A stretch of DNA of 64,000 nt. Source: Microbacterium sp. LWO14-1.2. GTDB taxonomy: Bacteria; Actinomycetota; Actinomycetes; Actinomycetales; Microbacteriaceae. The notes under the pieces were generated by a model. The model was not told where the DNA came from, searched no databases, and worked only from the letters and a program-made list of their open reading frames with translations. The position numbers and the translations under genes are program-made. Each line of letters opens with the position of its first letter. The first letter of the stretch is position 1. The stretch covers positions 3,162,001-3,226,000 of the forward strand of contig NZ_CP151633.1 in the NCBI RefSeq assembly GCF_038397715.1. The letters run 5' to 3'. This document shows positions 15,930-23,460 of this stretch, piece after piece.

Positions 15930-16084
15930 TCAGGGGAAGAGGTGCCCGAGCACGTACCAGTCCCCGGAATCGAAGGCTGCCGCGACGAACGGGACGATGG
16001 CCGGATCGATGCCCGGGGCGAGCCGCGTCCAGAGCACCCTCGCAGCCGTCAGGTCACGGTTGCGATCTTCGCGCGGAGCTCCAT
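15930..16084 (-). pseudogene. possible small frameshifted gene
   Basis: On the minus strand a strong -10 box (TATATT) ends seven bases before an ATG at 16084. That frame stops after 11 codons (MELRAKIATVT). A -1 shift opens a frame that runs on to the stop at 15930, with the plausible protein end RVLWTRLAPGIDPAIVPFV and SGDWYVLGHLFP. Alternatively the second part could start by itself at GTG 16037 (35 codons). I do not recognise it. It may be a decayed gene, a programmed shift, a sequencing error or chance. The region 15899-16134 holds nothing else that I can see. Confidence 0.3.
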
Positions 16085-16134
16085 GAGGAGGAATATATCG
16101 AGGCGCTGTTACCGGCGCCAGGGCCGCCCGCGAT

Positions 16135-16686
16135 TCAGCCGCGCAGCCGCGCGAGCGCGTGCTCCACGCGGCGGTGGAACTGGGGCGGCACCTCGTCGGG
16201 GAGTGCGTCGATCGGCCACCATCGCACGTCCTCCGACTCGTCACTGACCCGCAGCGCGCCCTCGTCGGCGACGACGAACACGACCCCGACGTCGAGGTGT
16301 GAGGCGCACCGGCCGAAGGCGGCGGACAGCTCGTGGTGGTCGAGGTCGTAGACGAAGGAATCGCCGGGCGGCGGGGCCGCGACGCCGGTCTCCTCCCGCA
16401 GTTCACGGAGCGCGGCATCCGCTATCGACGCGTCGCCGGGTTCGAGGTGACCGCCCGGCTGCACCCAGAAGCGCCCCTTGCCGTGGAACACGAGCAGGAT
16501 GCCGGAGAGCGACCGATCGAAGACGAACGCCGACGCCGTCGCATGGCGGGGTCCGTCGTCGCGCTGCACCGGTCCGTCGTCGTCGGAGAAGAAGGAGGCG
16601 AAGTCCTCCTGCACCACTCGATCCTGGTCCGAGGTCACCGGGAAGCCGGCGACCAGACGGCGGATGTCTGCGCCGAGGGCGCTCAT
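16135..16686 (-). CDS. NUDIX hydrolase
   Basis: A Nudix-fold pyrophosphohydrolase of 183 residues. The Nudix box lies around residues 78-100 (GGHLEPGDASIADAALRELR then EETGV); the usual first Glu is Asp. The segment FHGKGRFWVQPGGH before it and the later DVRWWPIDAL are typical of the 8-oxo-dGTP/ADP-ribose-like subfamilies, but the substrate cannot be fixed from the sequence. Its ATG overlaps the stop of the MFS gene upstream (ATGA), so both are one operon read leftwards. Confidence 0.9.
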   Translation of the reverse strand: MSALGADIRRLVAGFPVTSDQDRVVQEDFASFFSDDDGPVQRDDGPRHATASAFVFDRSLSGILLVFHGKGRFWVQPGGHLEPGDASIADAALRELREETGVAAPPPGDSFVYDLDHHELSAAFGRCASHLDVGVVFVVADEGALRVSDESEDVRWWPIDALPDEVPPQFHRRVEHALARLRG

Positions 16687-17960
16687 GCGTCATCCTTCGT
16701 CCGCGGCACGAACCGGGGGATCCAGCGGATGAAGCCCACCGCACCGACGAGTCCGATCACGCCCATCGCGGCGGCGGCGATCGGCAGGGAGGCGACGGCG
16801 GTGATGCCCGACACGAGGAGCGGAGCGGCCGCGCCACCGGCATCCGTGAGCGTCCGCCACGAGCCGAGGAACGCCGCCGGCTCGCGCTTCGGGGCTACGT
16901 CCGCCCCCAGGGTCAGCAGGATGCCGCTGGACAGCCCGTTGCCGACGCCGAGGACGGCGGCGAACATGCCGAACCACAGCACCGCGGCATCCAGATCATG
17001 GGTGAGCGACAGCGCGACGAAGCCCGCCCCCATGAGGAGCATCGCAGGCATGGCCGCCCAGAGTCGCCCGAACCGGTCCATCACCTGTCCGCTCGCGTAG
17101 AAGAGGGCGAAGTCGATCGCTCCGGAGACGCCCACGACGAGCGCGATGGTCGAGGCGTCGAGTCCGAGCGAGAGACCCCACAGCGGCAGCACGACCTGGC
17201 GGGCAGAGCGCACGGCAGACAGCGATGCGGCGGCGAGGCCGAGGCGGCCGAGCACTGTGCGCTGCAACCACATCGTGCGGAAGATGCCGGCGCGTTCAGC
17301 GGTGGGGATCGATCCGCTGACCGCCTCACCCGAATCCGACATCAGGGGAGCGGTGCGCACCGCGGTGGTCGGAGGGATCGTCTTCTCGGGGTCGGGTCCG
17401 AACAGCACGAGCACGACCATCACGACGAGGCAGGCGAGGAAGAACCAGATCGCCGCGATCTCGGACCCGAACAGCTGCAGCAGGCCGGCGGCCACGAACG
17501 GGCCGATGAAGACCCCGAGGCGGAAGCTGCCGCCCAGCAGCGACAGCGCCCTCGCGCGGAATGCGATCGGCACGCGGGTCGTCATGAACGCGTGCCGCGC
17601 GAGACCGAACGCCGCCGCGCAGAAGCCGAGGAGGAAGACGGATGCCGCGAGCACCGCGGGCGACGGGGCGAACACCATGCCGACACCCGCCCCGATCGCG
17701 ACGATGCCGGCGATGACCATGGTGTACCGCTCGCCGATCCTCGCGACGGCCCAGCCCGCGGGCAGGTTGCCGCACAACTGGCCCACGACGAGCGCCGAGG
17801 CGACCAGGGCGGCGAAGGCGACATCCGCGCCCATCGAGGCGGCGATGACGGGGATGAGAGGGATGACCGCGCCCTCGCCGAGGGAGAAGAGGATCGTCGG
17901 GAGGTACACCATCGGCCCGAAACGCCTCAGGACCGTGGATGCACCGCTCACTCCCTTCAC
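16683..17960 (-). CDS. major facilitator superfamily transporter
   Basis: This is a 12-span membrane transporter of about 425 residues. The motif between TM2 and TM3, GWAVARIGERYTMV, resembles MFS motif A, and the long central loop (about residues 195-225, charged) separates the two six-helix halves. The second half shows the matching MDRFGRLWAAMPAM. It is most like drug-efflux or sugar-type MFS proteins, but the substrate is unknown. GTG at 17960 is chosen because GGGAG stands four bases before it; GTG at 17951 is an alternative. The open frame runs on through prfB, but that part is only its shadow. Confidence 0.88.
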   Translation of the reverse strand: MKGVSGASTVLRRFGPMVYLPTILFSLGEGAVIPLIPVIAASMGADVAFAALVASALVVGQLCGNLPAGWAVARIGERYTMVIAGIVAIGAGVGMVFAPSPAVLAASVFLLGFCAAAFGLARHAFMTTRVPIAFRARALSLLGGSFRLGVFIGPFVAAGLLQLFGSEIAAIWFFLACLVVMVVLVLFGPDPEKTIPPTTAVRTAPLMSDSGEAVSGSIPTAERAGIFRTMWLQRTVLGRLGLAAASLSAVRSARQVVLPLWGLSLGLDASTIALVVGVSGAIDFALFYASGQVMDRFGRLWAAMPAMLLMGAGFVALSLTHDLDAAVLWFGMFAAVLGVGNGLSSGILLTLGADVAPKREPAAFLGSWRTLTDAGGAAAPLLVSGITAVASLPIAAAAMGVIGLVGAVGFIRWIPRFVPRTKDDA

Positions 17961-18005
17961 GCTACTCCCGTTCACCGGGCGTCCCCGTCCGAGCAGGCGG
18001 CACGT

Positions 18006-18011
18006 TAGGCT
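18006..18011 (+). promoter_or_regulatory. -10 box of prfB
   Basis: TAGGCT lies nine bases before the prfB ATG. On the other strand TAACGT covers nearly the same bases and could serve the MFS gene. Confidence 0.5.
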
Positions 18012-18020
18012 GGATGCGCC

Positions 18021-19130
18021 ATGCTCGAACTCGATCTCTCCGCCGACATCCAGGCCCTCCGCGTCACCTACGGTGACATCCGCGAGGTCGTCGATGTCGA
18101 TGCGCTCCGCTCCGACATCGCCAAGCTCAGTGAAGAGGCCGGCGCTCCCGACCTCTGGGACGACACCGAGCGCGCACAGAAGGTCACGAGCGCCCTCAGC
18201 CACCGCCAGTCGGCCCTCGCGCGCGTCGAGGGCATCGGCCGCCGTCTCGACGACCTCGAAGTGCTCGTCGACCTCGCGAACGAGATGGGCGACGAGGACT
18301 CCGCGATCGAGGCCCGCAACGAGCTCGCCGCGCTGACCGAGGTCATCAACCAGCTCGAGGTGCAGACGCTCCTCGACGGCGAGTACGACGAGCGCGCCGC
18401 GATCATCACGATCCGCTCGGGCGCCGGCGGCGACGACGCCACGGACTTCGCCGAGATGCTCATGCGCATGTACCTGCGCTACGCCGAGCAGCACAAGTAC
18501 CCGGTCAAGGTCATGGACACGTCGTACGCGGAGGGCGCCGGCATCAAGTCGGCGACGTTCGAGATCGACGCGCCCTACGCCTTCGGCACCCTGTCGGTCG
18601 AGGCGGGTACCCACCGTCTCGCACGCATCAGCCCGTTCGGCTCGGCCGACAAGCGTCAGACGTCGTTCGCCGCCGTCGAGGTCATCCCGCTCATGGAGGA
18701 GGCGACCGAGGTCGACATCCCCGAGGGCGACATCCGCGTCGACGTGTTCCGCTCGTCGGGCCCCGGCGGCCAGTCGGTCAACACGACCGACTCGGCCGTG
18801 CGCATCACGCACCTCCCGACCGGGATCGTCGTGTCGATGCAGAACGAGAAGTCGCAGATCCAGAACCGCGCCGCCGCGATGCGCGTGCTGCAGACCCGCC
18901 TCCTGCTGCTGCAGAAGGAAGAGGAAGCAGCGAAGAAGAAGGAACTCGCGGGCAACATCACCGCGAGCTGGGGCGATCAGATGCGCTCGTACTTCCTCTA
19001 CGGCCAGCAGCTGGTCAAGGACCTCCGCACCGGACACGAGTCGGGCAACCCGGCAGCGGTGTTCGACGGAGACCTCGACGGTTTCATCTCTGCCGGCATC
19101 CGCTGGCGCAAGCGCAAGGAAGAGGACTGA
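18021..19130 (+). CDS. prfB: peptide chain release factor 2
   Basis: RF2 ends translation at UGA and UAA. The 369 residues carry the stop-codon reading tripeptide SPF (in ARISPFGSADKR) and the catalytic GGQ in SSGPGGQSVNTTDSAVR. The gene is one uninterrupted frame from ATG to stop: the in-frame UGA and +1 shift used by E. coli and many other bacteria to autoregulate RF2 is absent, as is usual in actinobacteria. ftsE, ftsX and smpB follow in the conserved order, here separated by an opposite-strand gene. A long perfect hairpin ends the transcript. Confidence 0.97.
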   Translation: MLELDLSADIQALRVTYGDIREVVDVDALRSDIAKLSEEAGAPDLWDDTERAQKVTSALSHRQSALARVEGIGRRLDDLEVLVDLANEMGDEDSAIEARNELAALTEVINQLEVQTLLDGEYDERAAIITIRSGAGGDDATDFAEMLMRMYLRYAEQHKYPVKVMDTSYAEGAGIKSATFEIDAPYAFGTLSVEAGTHRLARISPFGSADKRQTSFAAVEVIPLMEEATEVDIPEGDIRVDVFRSSGPGGQSVNTTDSAVRITHLPTGIVVSMQNEKSQIQNRAAAMRVLQTRLLLLQKEEEAAKKKELAGNITASWGDQMRSYFLYGQQLVKDLRTGHESGNPAAVFDGDLDGFISAGIRWRKRKEED

Positions 19131-19151
19131 GCGCCTCAGTCCTGCCGCACT

Positions 19152-19193
19152 GAGAGAGGGCCGGAATCCCCGCGGGGATTCCGGCCCTCTCTC
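19152..19193. terminator. bidirectional terminator, 42-bp perfect palindrome
   Basis: The 21-base arms GAGAGAGGGCCGGAATCCCC+G and its exact complement meet without a spacer. It lies between the stops of the convergent genes prfB (19130) and the DUF2510 gene (19205). In RNA the centre would open to a short loop. Only a weak T-rich tail (CTCTCTCG) follows. Confidence 0.85.
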
Positions 19194-19204
19194 GTCGTCG
19201 GGGC

Positions 19205-20773
19205 TCAGCCGGCGGTCGGGGTGACCGTGATGCGCGCGACCTCCTGGAACATCTCGTCCGTGACGATGACGGTGTACGAGGCGCTCTGCGCGACGTCGAA
19301 CGTGACCTTGCCGCTGATCGAGTCGCCGGCCTCGAGGTCCTCGCTGCTGAGCTGGCCGTCGGCGAAGAAGTCGTACGTACCCTCGGCGCCCTCCGCCGTC
19401 TCGATCGCGAAGTAGATGGGGTTGACGTAGCTCGTGCCCTCGAGACCGGTGACGGTCACGTCGAGGATGACGAAGCCGCCGTTGGTCGACGGGATGCTGG
19501 AGCCGTCGCTCGTGCTCCACGTCGCGGACGTGACGGTGATTTCGCTGGCGCCGGAGTACTGCTCGATCGTGATGGGCTCGCCGAGCGTGCCCTCGACGAC
19601 CTCGGGCGGGGTCGAGGTGCCGTCATCGGAGTCGTCCGTGCTGTAATCGCTCGACGGCGGTGCGCTCGGAAGGTCGCGCACCACGCCGGCGACCGTCGAG
19701 ATCGCGAAGACGAAAGCCATGACGACAGCGATTACGGTCCCCACGACCGAGAGCACGATACCGGCGATGCCCGGCCACTTCCTGCCCTTGAGGAACACCG
19801 AGATCAGCGACACGATGAAGCCTGCGGCGAGCAGGATCCAGCCGAACACGAACGTGAACGGGATGCAGGACAGGATCGTGCCGAGTGCAGCGGCACCGAG
19901 GCCGATCAGACCCACGATCGAGAGCGGCGCGGGCGCTGCGGGGGCGGCGGCATACGGGTATCCGCCGGGGGCGCCGTACGCGGGGGCTGCGGGCGGGTAG
20001 GCGCCGCCCTGATAGCCCTGCTGGGCCGCACCGGGGTACGACGGTGCGCCGCCGTACGAGGGCGCCTGCGGCGGCTGGGGTGCCGGTGCGGAACCGGGGT
20101 ACGAGGCTGCGGCCCCCGGGTAGACGGGCGCGCCCGCGTACGGCGGCGCACCGCCGTCGACAGGCGCGGTCGGGCCGGTCGAGCCAGGAGCCGTGAAGGG
20201 CGTGGTCGGCTGTGTGCCGTAGCCGGATGTGTCCGCGCCATCCGCTGCGCTCGGCGCAGACCACGACGGCGTCGACTCGGGTGCGACGACCGTCTCTTCG
20301 GCCGGCTCCGCCGCAGCGGGCGTCGAGTCCACGGGGGCGGTCTGCTCAGGAGCGGTCTGCTCGTGCGCCGCGGGCTCGTGCGCCGCGGGCTCGTGCGCCG
20401 CGTGCTCGTGCGCCGCGTGATCGGTCGCGGCGGGCTCGGCGGAGGGAGCGGGAGCGCCCGTCGACGGCTGCTCCCATGCGCCGCTCTCGACGGCCGAGAT
20501 CGACTCGACTGCGGCTGCGGTCTCGGCGGCGGCGGCCGACTCGGGCACGCTTGCGTCGGCGTCCGACTCGGGCACGCTTGCGTCGGCGTCCGCAGAGGCG
20601 CCGGCGTCCGAGGCGCCGACGATCGAGGCGTCGGCGACCGGCGAGTCCGCGGTCTGCTCGGCGCCGGAGTCCGCGGCATCCGCGGCCGGGGCGAAGTGCT
20701 CCGTCCACTGCGTGCCGTCCCACCAGCGCTGACGTCCGGATCCGTCGTCGTACCAGCCTGCGGGCGTCGTCAT
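19205..20773 (-). CDS. DUF2510 membrane protein with long Ala/Pro region
   Basis: The protein has 522 residues. Residues about 4-28 are a DUF2510 domain (PAGWYDDGSGRQRWWDGTQW). Residues 30-250 are low complexity, first acidic Ala/Ser/Asp with the repeat VPESDADAS twice and several AAHE units, then a Pro/Gly/Tyr-rich stretch. Residues about 260-345 form two or three membrane spans around FLKGRKWPG. The rest is an extracytoplasmic beta domain like DUF4352, probably a binding or cell-envelope domain. Such proteins are common in Microbacteriaceae and their role is unknown. The gene splits the usual prfB-ftsE link and is read in the opposite direction. Confidence 0.85.
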   Translation of the reverse strand: MTTPAGWYDDGSGRQRWWDGTQWTEHFAPAADAADSGAEQTADSPVADASIVGASDAGASADADASVPESDADASVPESAAAAETAAAVESISAVESGAWEQPSTGAPAPSAEPAATDHAAHEHAAHEPAAHEPAAHEQTAPEQTAPVDSTPAAAEPAEETVVAPESTPSWSAPSAADGADTSGYGTQPTTPFTAPGSTGPTAPVDGGAPPYAGAPVYPGAAASYPGSAPAPQPPQAPSYGGAPSYPGAAQQGYQGGAYPPAAPAYGAPGGYPYAAAPAAPAPLSIVGLIGLGAAALGTILSCIPFTFVFGWILLAAGFIVSLISVFLKGRKWPGIAGIVLSVVGTVIAVVMAFVFAISTVAGVVRDLPSAPPSSDYSTDDSDDGTSTPPEVVEGTLGEPITIEQYSGASEITVTSATWSTSDGSSIPSTNGGFVILDVTVTGLEGTSYVNPIYFAIETAEGAEGTYDFFADGQLSSEDLEAGDSISGKVTFDVAQSASYTVIVTDEMFQEVARITVTPTAG

Positions 20774-20914
20774 GGGGTCCCCCTCGAATCATCGTCCGTG
20801 CGATCGGCACGGATCGGCATCGCCGCTGTATACCGGCACATCATGTATAGCAGTGCGCCACGACGCGCAGGGGGCCACAGGGGTGTCGCTCGCGGGCAGG
20901 GGAATCAGCGCACT

Positions 20915-20920
20915 TAGGCT
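20915..20920 (+). promoter_or_regulatory. -10 box of ftsE
   Basis: TAGGCT ends nine bases before the ftsE ATG. No ribosome site is visible between them. Confidence 0.5.
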
Positions 20921-20929
20921 CGTATCGCC

Positions 20930-21997
20930 ATGATTCGGTTCGAGAACGTCACGAAACGCTATCGCGGGACCACCAGGCCCGCGCTGTCCGGCGTCGACTT
21001 CGAGGTCCAGCGCGGGGAGTTCGTCTTCCTCGTCGGTGCCTCCGGGTCGGGGAAGTCGTCGTGTCTGCGGCTGATCCTGCGCGAGGACGTACCCACTTCG
21101 GGGCGCGTCGCCGTGCTCGGTCGCGACCTGCGCTCGCTCGCCAACCGCAAGGTCCCCTACTTCCGCCGGCACATCGGGTCCGTCTTCCAGGACTTCCGCC
21201 TCCTGCCGTCGAAGACCGTCTATCAGAACGTGGCGTTCACCCTGCAGGTGACCGGATCGTCGCGCGGCTTCATCCAGCAGGCCGTGCCGGAGGCGCTCGC
21301 CCTCGTCGGCCTCGACGGCAAGCAGAAGCGGATGCCGCATGAGCTGTCGGGCGGCGAGCAGCAGCGCGTCGCGATCGCGCGTGCACTTGTCAACCGTCCG
21401 CAGGTGCTGCTCGCCGACGAGCCGACCGGAAACCTCGACCCCGCGACCTCGGTCGACATCATGCAGCTGCTCGCCCGCATCAACGCGGGCGGTACGACGG
21501 TGCTCATGGCCACCCACGAGGCGGCGTTCGTCGATCAGATGCAGCGGCGCGTCATCGAGCTCCGCGACGGCGTGATGGTGCGCGACGAGGTGCACGGCGG
21601 CTACGGCGACACCTCTCAGATCCCGCGACTCGTCCCCGAAGAGGTGCGCGGAGCCGCTGCGGCCGCCGCGCTCACCGCCGTACAGGAGGTGCAGCGCCAG
21701 ACGGCCGACCTGTCTGTCGTGCGCGCCGCTCTCGCCGAGGAGCTCAGCGCACAGCGCAAGGCGGCTGCGGCCGCGCCGGACGCCGTGCCCACGGCATCCG
21801 AGACGCCGGAGGCGCAGGCAGTGCCCGCCGAGCCGTCGGTGGAGGAGGCGACGGTGGTGCCGGAAGCACCTGCCGCGCAGACCCCGCCGCGCACGCATCC
21901 CATCGTGCTCCCCGAGGTCGACGTCGCCGAGTTGGGGGTCGCCGATCGCCTCGGCCTCTCGGATGACGGCGACGAGAAGGTGGGGCCGACGTCATGA
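20930..21997 (+). CDS. ftsE: cell-division ATP-binding protein FtsE with C-terminal extension
   Basis: FtsE is the ATPase of the FtsEX complex, which controls peptidoglycan hydrolases at the division site. The first 230 residues are a full ABC domain: Walker [10 protein letters not shown] (about 36-44), signature LSGGEQQR, Walker [14 protein letters not shown] and the switch His in ATHEA. FtsE is usually about 230 residues, but here 125 more follow. They are Ala, Glu and Pro-rich, with a helix-prone part ([20 protein letters not shown]) and a conserved-looking end [20 protein letters not shown]. The role of this tail is unknown. The stop overlaps the ftsX ATG. Confidence 0.95.
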   Translation: MIRFENVTKRYRGTTRPALSGVDFEVQRGEFVFLVGASGSGKSSCLRLILREDVPTSGRVAVLGRDLRSLANRKVPYFRRHIGSVFQDFRLLPSKTVYQNVAFTLQVTGSSRGFIQQAVPEALALVGLDGKQKRMPHELSGGEQQRVAIARALVNRPQVLLADEPTGNLDPATSVDIMQLLARINAGGTTVLMATHEAAFVDQMQRRVIELRDGVMVRDEVHGGYGDTSQIPRLVPEEVRGAAAAAALTAVQEVQRQTADLSVVRAALAEELSAQRKAAAAAPDAVPTASETPEAQAVPAEPSVEEATVVPEAPAAQTPPRTHPIVLPEVDVAELGVADRLGLSDDGDEKVGPTS

Positions 21998-22908
21998 GAA
22001 TCGGACTCATCCTCACGGAGGCCCTCGTCGGCCTCCGCCGCAACATCTCCATGGTCATCTCCGTCGTGCTCGTGACGTTCGTGTCGCTCACGTTCGTCGG
22101 CGCCGCGATCCTCATGCAGTCGCAGATCGGGACCATGCGCGGCTACTGGTCGGAGCGCGCGCAGGTCGCCGTCTACATGTGCTCGTCGATCTCGGAATCG
22201 GACACGTGCATCGACGGCGCGGCGACGGAGGATCAGGTCACCGCTGTCCGCGACCAGCTCGAGGGCGACGCGCTGTCGCCGCTCATCAACGAGGTGACCT
22301 TCGACAGCAAGGAAGACACCTACGCCAAGCTCGTGGCACAGCTCGGTGAGGAGCAGGCCAGCGTCATCACCCCCGACCAGGCCTTCGAGGTCTTCTTCGT
22401 CACGATGAAGGACCCGGGGCAGTCGCAGGTGATCGCCGAGGCGTTCAGCGGCGTCGCCGGGGTGGAGCAGGTGCGGGACCAGCTGCAGTACCTCGAGCCG
22501 CTGTTCTCGGCGCTGACCGTCGCGACGTACATCGCGGTCGGCATCGCCGTGCTCATGCTCATCGCCGCCATCCTGCTCATCGGGACCACCATCCGCCTCT
22601 CCGCGTACGCGAGACGCAAGGAGATCGGGATCATGCGTCTCGTCGGCGCCTCGAACCGATTCATCCAGACGCCGTTCGTGCTGGAGGGCGTGTTCGCCGC
22701 CTTCCTCGGCTCCGTGCTCGCGAGCGCGGCGGTCGTGGCGGGCGTGCACTTCGGCGTCAACGGCTATCTCCGCGGCCGGGTGCCGTTCATCACCACCTGG
22801 ATCGGGATGCAGGATGCCGCGGTCGTCGTGCCCGTGCTGATCATCATCGGCGTCGTGCTCGCCGCGCTCTCGGCGGGCTTCGCGATCCGCCGGTGGCTTC
22901 GCACCTGA
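21994..22908 (+). CDS. ftsX: cell-division protein FtsX
   Basis: FtsX is the membrane part of FtsEX: 304 residues, one span near residues 22-45, a large extracytoplasmic domain (about 46-165) that contacts cell-wall hydrolases such as RipC in mycobacteria, and three further spans (about 178-205, 228-255, 270-298). Typical features are [10 protein letters not shown] at the N-terminus and the cytoplasmic loop [20 protein letters not shown]. The extracytoplasmic domain has two Cys close together ([15 protein letters not shown]). The ATG overlaps the end of ftsE, so the subunits are made together. Confidence 0.96.
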   Translation: MRIGLILTEALVGLRRNISMVISVVLVTFVSLTFVGAAILMQSQIGTMRGYWSERAQVAVYMCSSISESDTCIDGAATEDQVTAVRDQLEGDALSPLINEVTFDSKEDTYAKLVAQLGEEQASVITPDQAFEVFFVTMKDPGQSQVIAEAFSGVAGVEQVRDQLQYLEPLFSALTVATYIAVGIAVLMLIAAILLIGTTIRLSAYARRKEIGIMRLVGASNRFIQTPFVLEGVFAAFLGSVLASAAVVAGVHFGVNGYLRGRVPFITTWIGMQDAAVVVPVLIIIGVVLAALSAGFAIRRWLRT

Positions 22909-22918
22909 CCCGGCGCGG

Positions 22919-22926
22919 TATAGACT
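22919..22926 (+). promoter_or_regulatory. -10 region of smpB
   Basis: TATAGACT gives two overlapping good -10 readings (TATAGA, TAGACT). The leader of about 50 bases contains the small dyad CGGTGACG/CGTCACCG (22938-22958) and ends in AGGAGAG before the ATG. Confidence 0.55.
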
Positions 22927-22983
22927 GACAGGCTGCTCGGTGACGGATCGCGTCACCGACGTCGTCACGCACAGGAGAGAATC

Positions 22984-23460
22984 ATGCCCAGGGAACGCGG
23001 GGAGAAGGTCATCGCGACCAATCGTCGCGCACGTCACGACTACAACATCGAGAAGTCGTACGAGGCGGGGATGGTGCTCACCGGCACCGAGGTCAAGTCA
23101 CTGCGTCAGGGACGCGCGAACCTCAGCGACGGGTATGCGTTCGTCAAGGGCAACGAGGTGTTCCTCGACGCCGTGCACATCCCCGAGTACTCGCAGGGTC
23201 ACTGGACCAATCACTCGGCCAAGCGCATCCGCAAGCTGCTGCTGCACCGCGAGGAGATCGCGAAGCTCGCGCACGCCGTCTCGGCGGGCGGCTACACGCT
23301 CATCCCGCTGAAGCTGTACTTCTCCGACGGACGCGCCAAGGTCGAGATCGCGCTCGCGAAGGGCAAGCGCGAGTACGACAAGCGTCAGACGCTCCGCGAG
23401 CGGCAGGACACGCGCGAGGCGGAGCGGGCCATGCGCCTGCGCAACCGCGTCGGCGAGTGA
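22984..23460 (+). CDS. smpB: SsrA-binding protein SmpB
   Basis: SmpB binds tmRNA (SsrA) and brings it to stalled ribosomes for trans-translation. The 158 residues include [20 protein letters not shown], the [19 protein letters not shown] core, and the C-terminal basic tail [20 protein letters not shown] that enters the decoding path. It has a good AGGAGAG ribosome site. The ssrA gene itself is not found beside it. The stop codon is directly followed by the stop of the convergent S9 peptidase gene with no gap. Confidence 0.97.
   Translation: MPRERGEKVIATNRRARHDYNIEKSYEAGMVLTGTEVKSLRQGRANLSDGYAFVKGNEVFLDAVHIPEYSQGHWTNHSAKRIRKLLLHREEIAKLAHAVSAGGYTLIPLKLYFSDGRAKVEIALAKGKREYDKRQTLRERQDTREAERAMRLRNRVGE

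Noticed and set aside
18021..18130. Programmed frameshift site in prfB
   Set aside because: The RF2 frame is continuous from the ATG, with no in-frame TGA or CTTTGA slip site.
17961..19520. N-terminal extension of the MFS frame through prfB and the terminator
   Set aside because: It is the antisense of prfB, and the real MFS start with a ribosome site lies at 17960.
20340..20430. Regular short repeats considered as a CRISPR array or tandem satellite
   Set aside because: They are in-frame codon repeats (AAHE units) inside the DUF2510 gene without spacers.
22938..22958. Dyad CGGTGACG/CGTCACCG in the smpB leader
   Set aside because: Short, GC-rich and without other support; chance symmetry is likely. 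Mentioned only under the smpB promoter.
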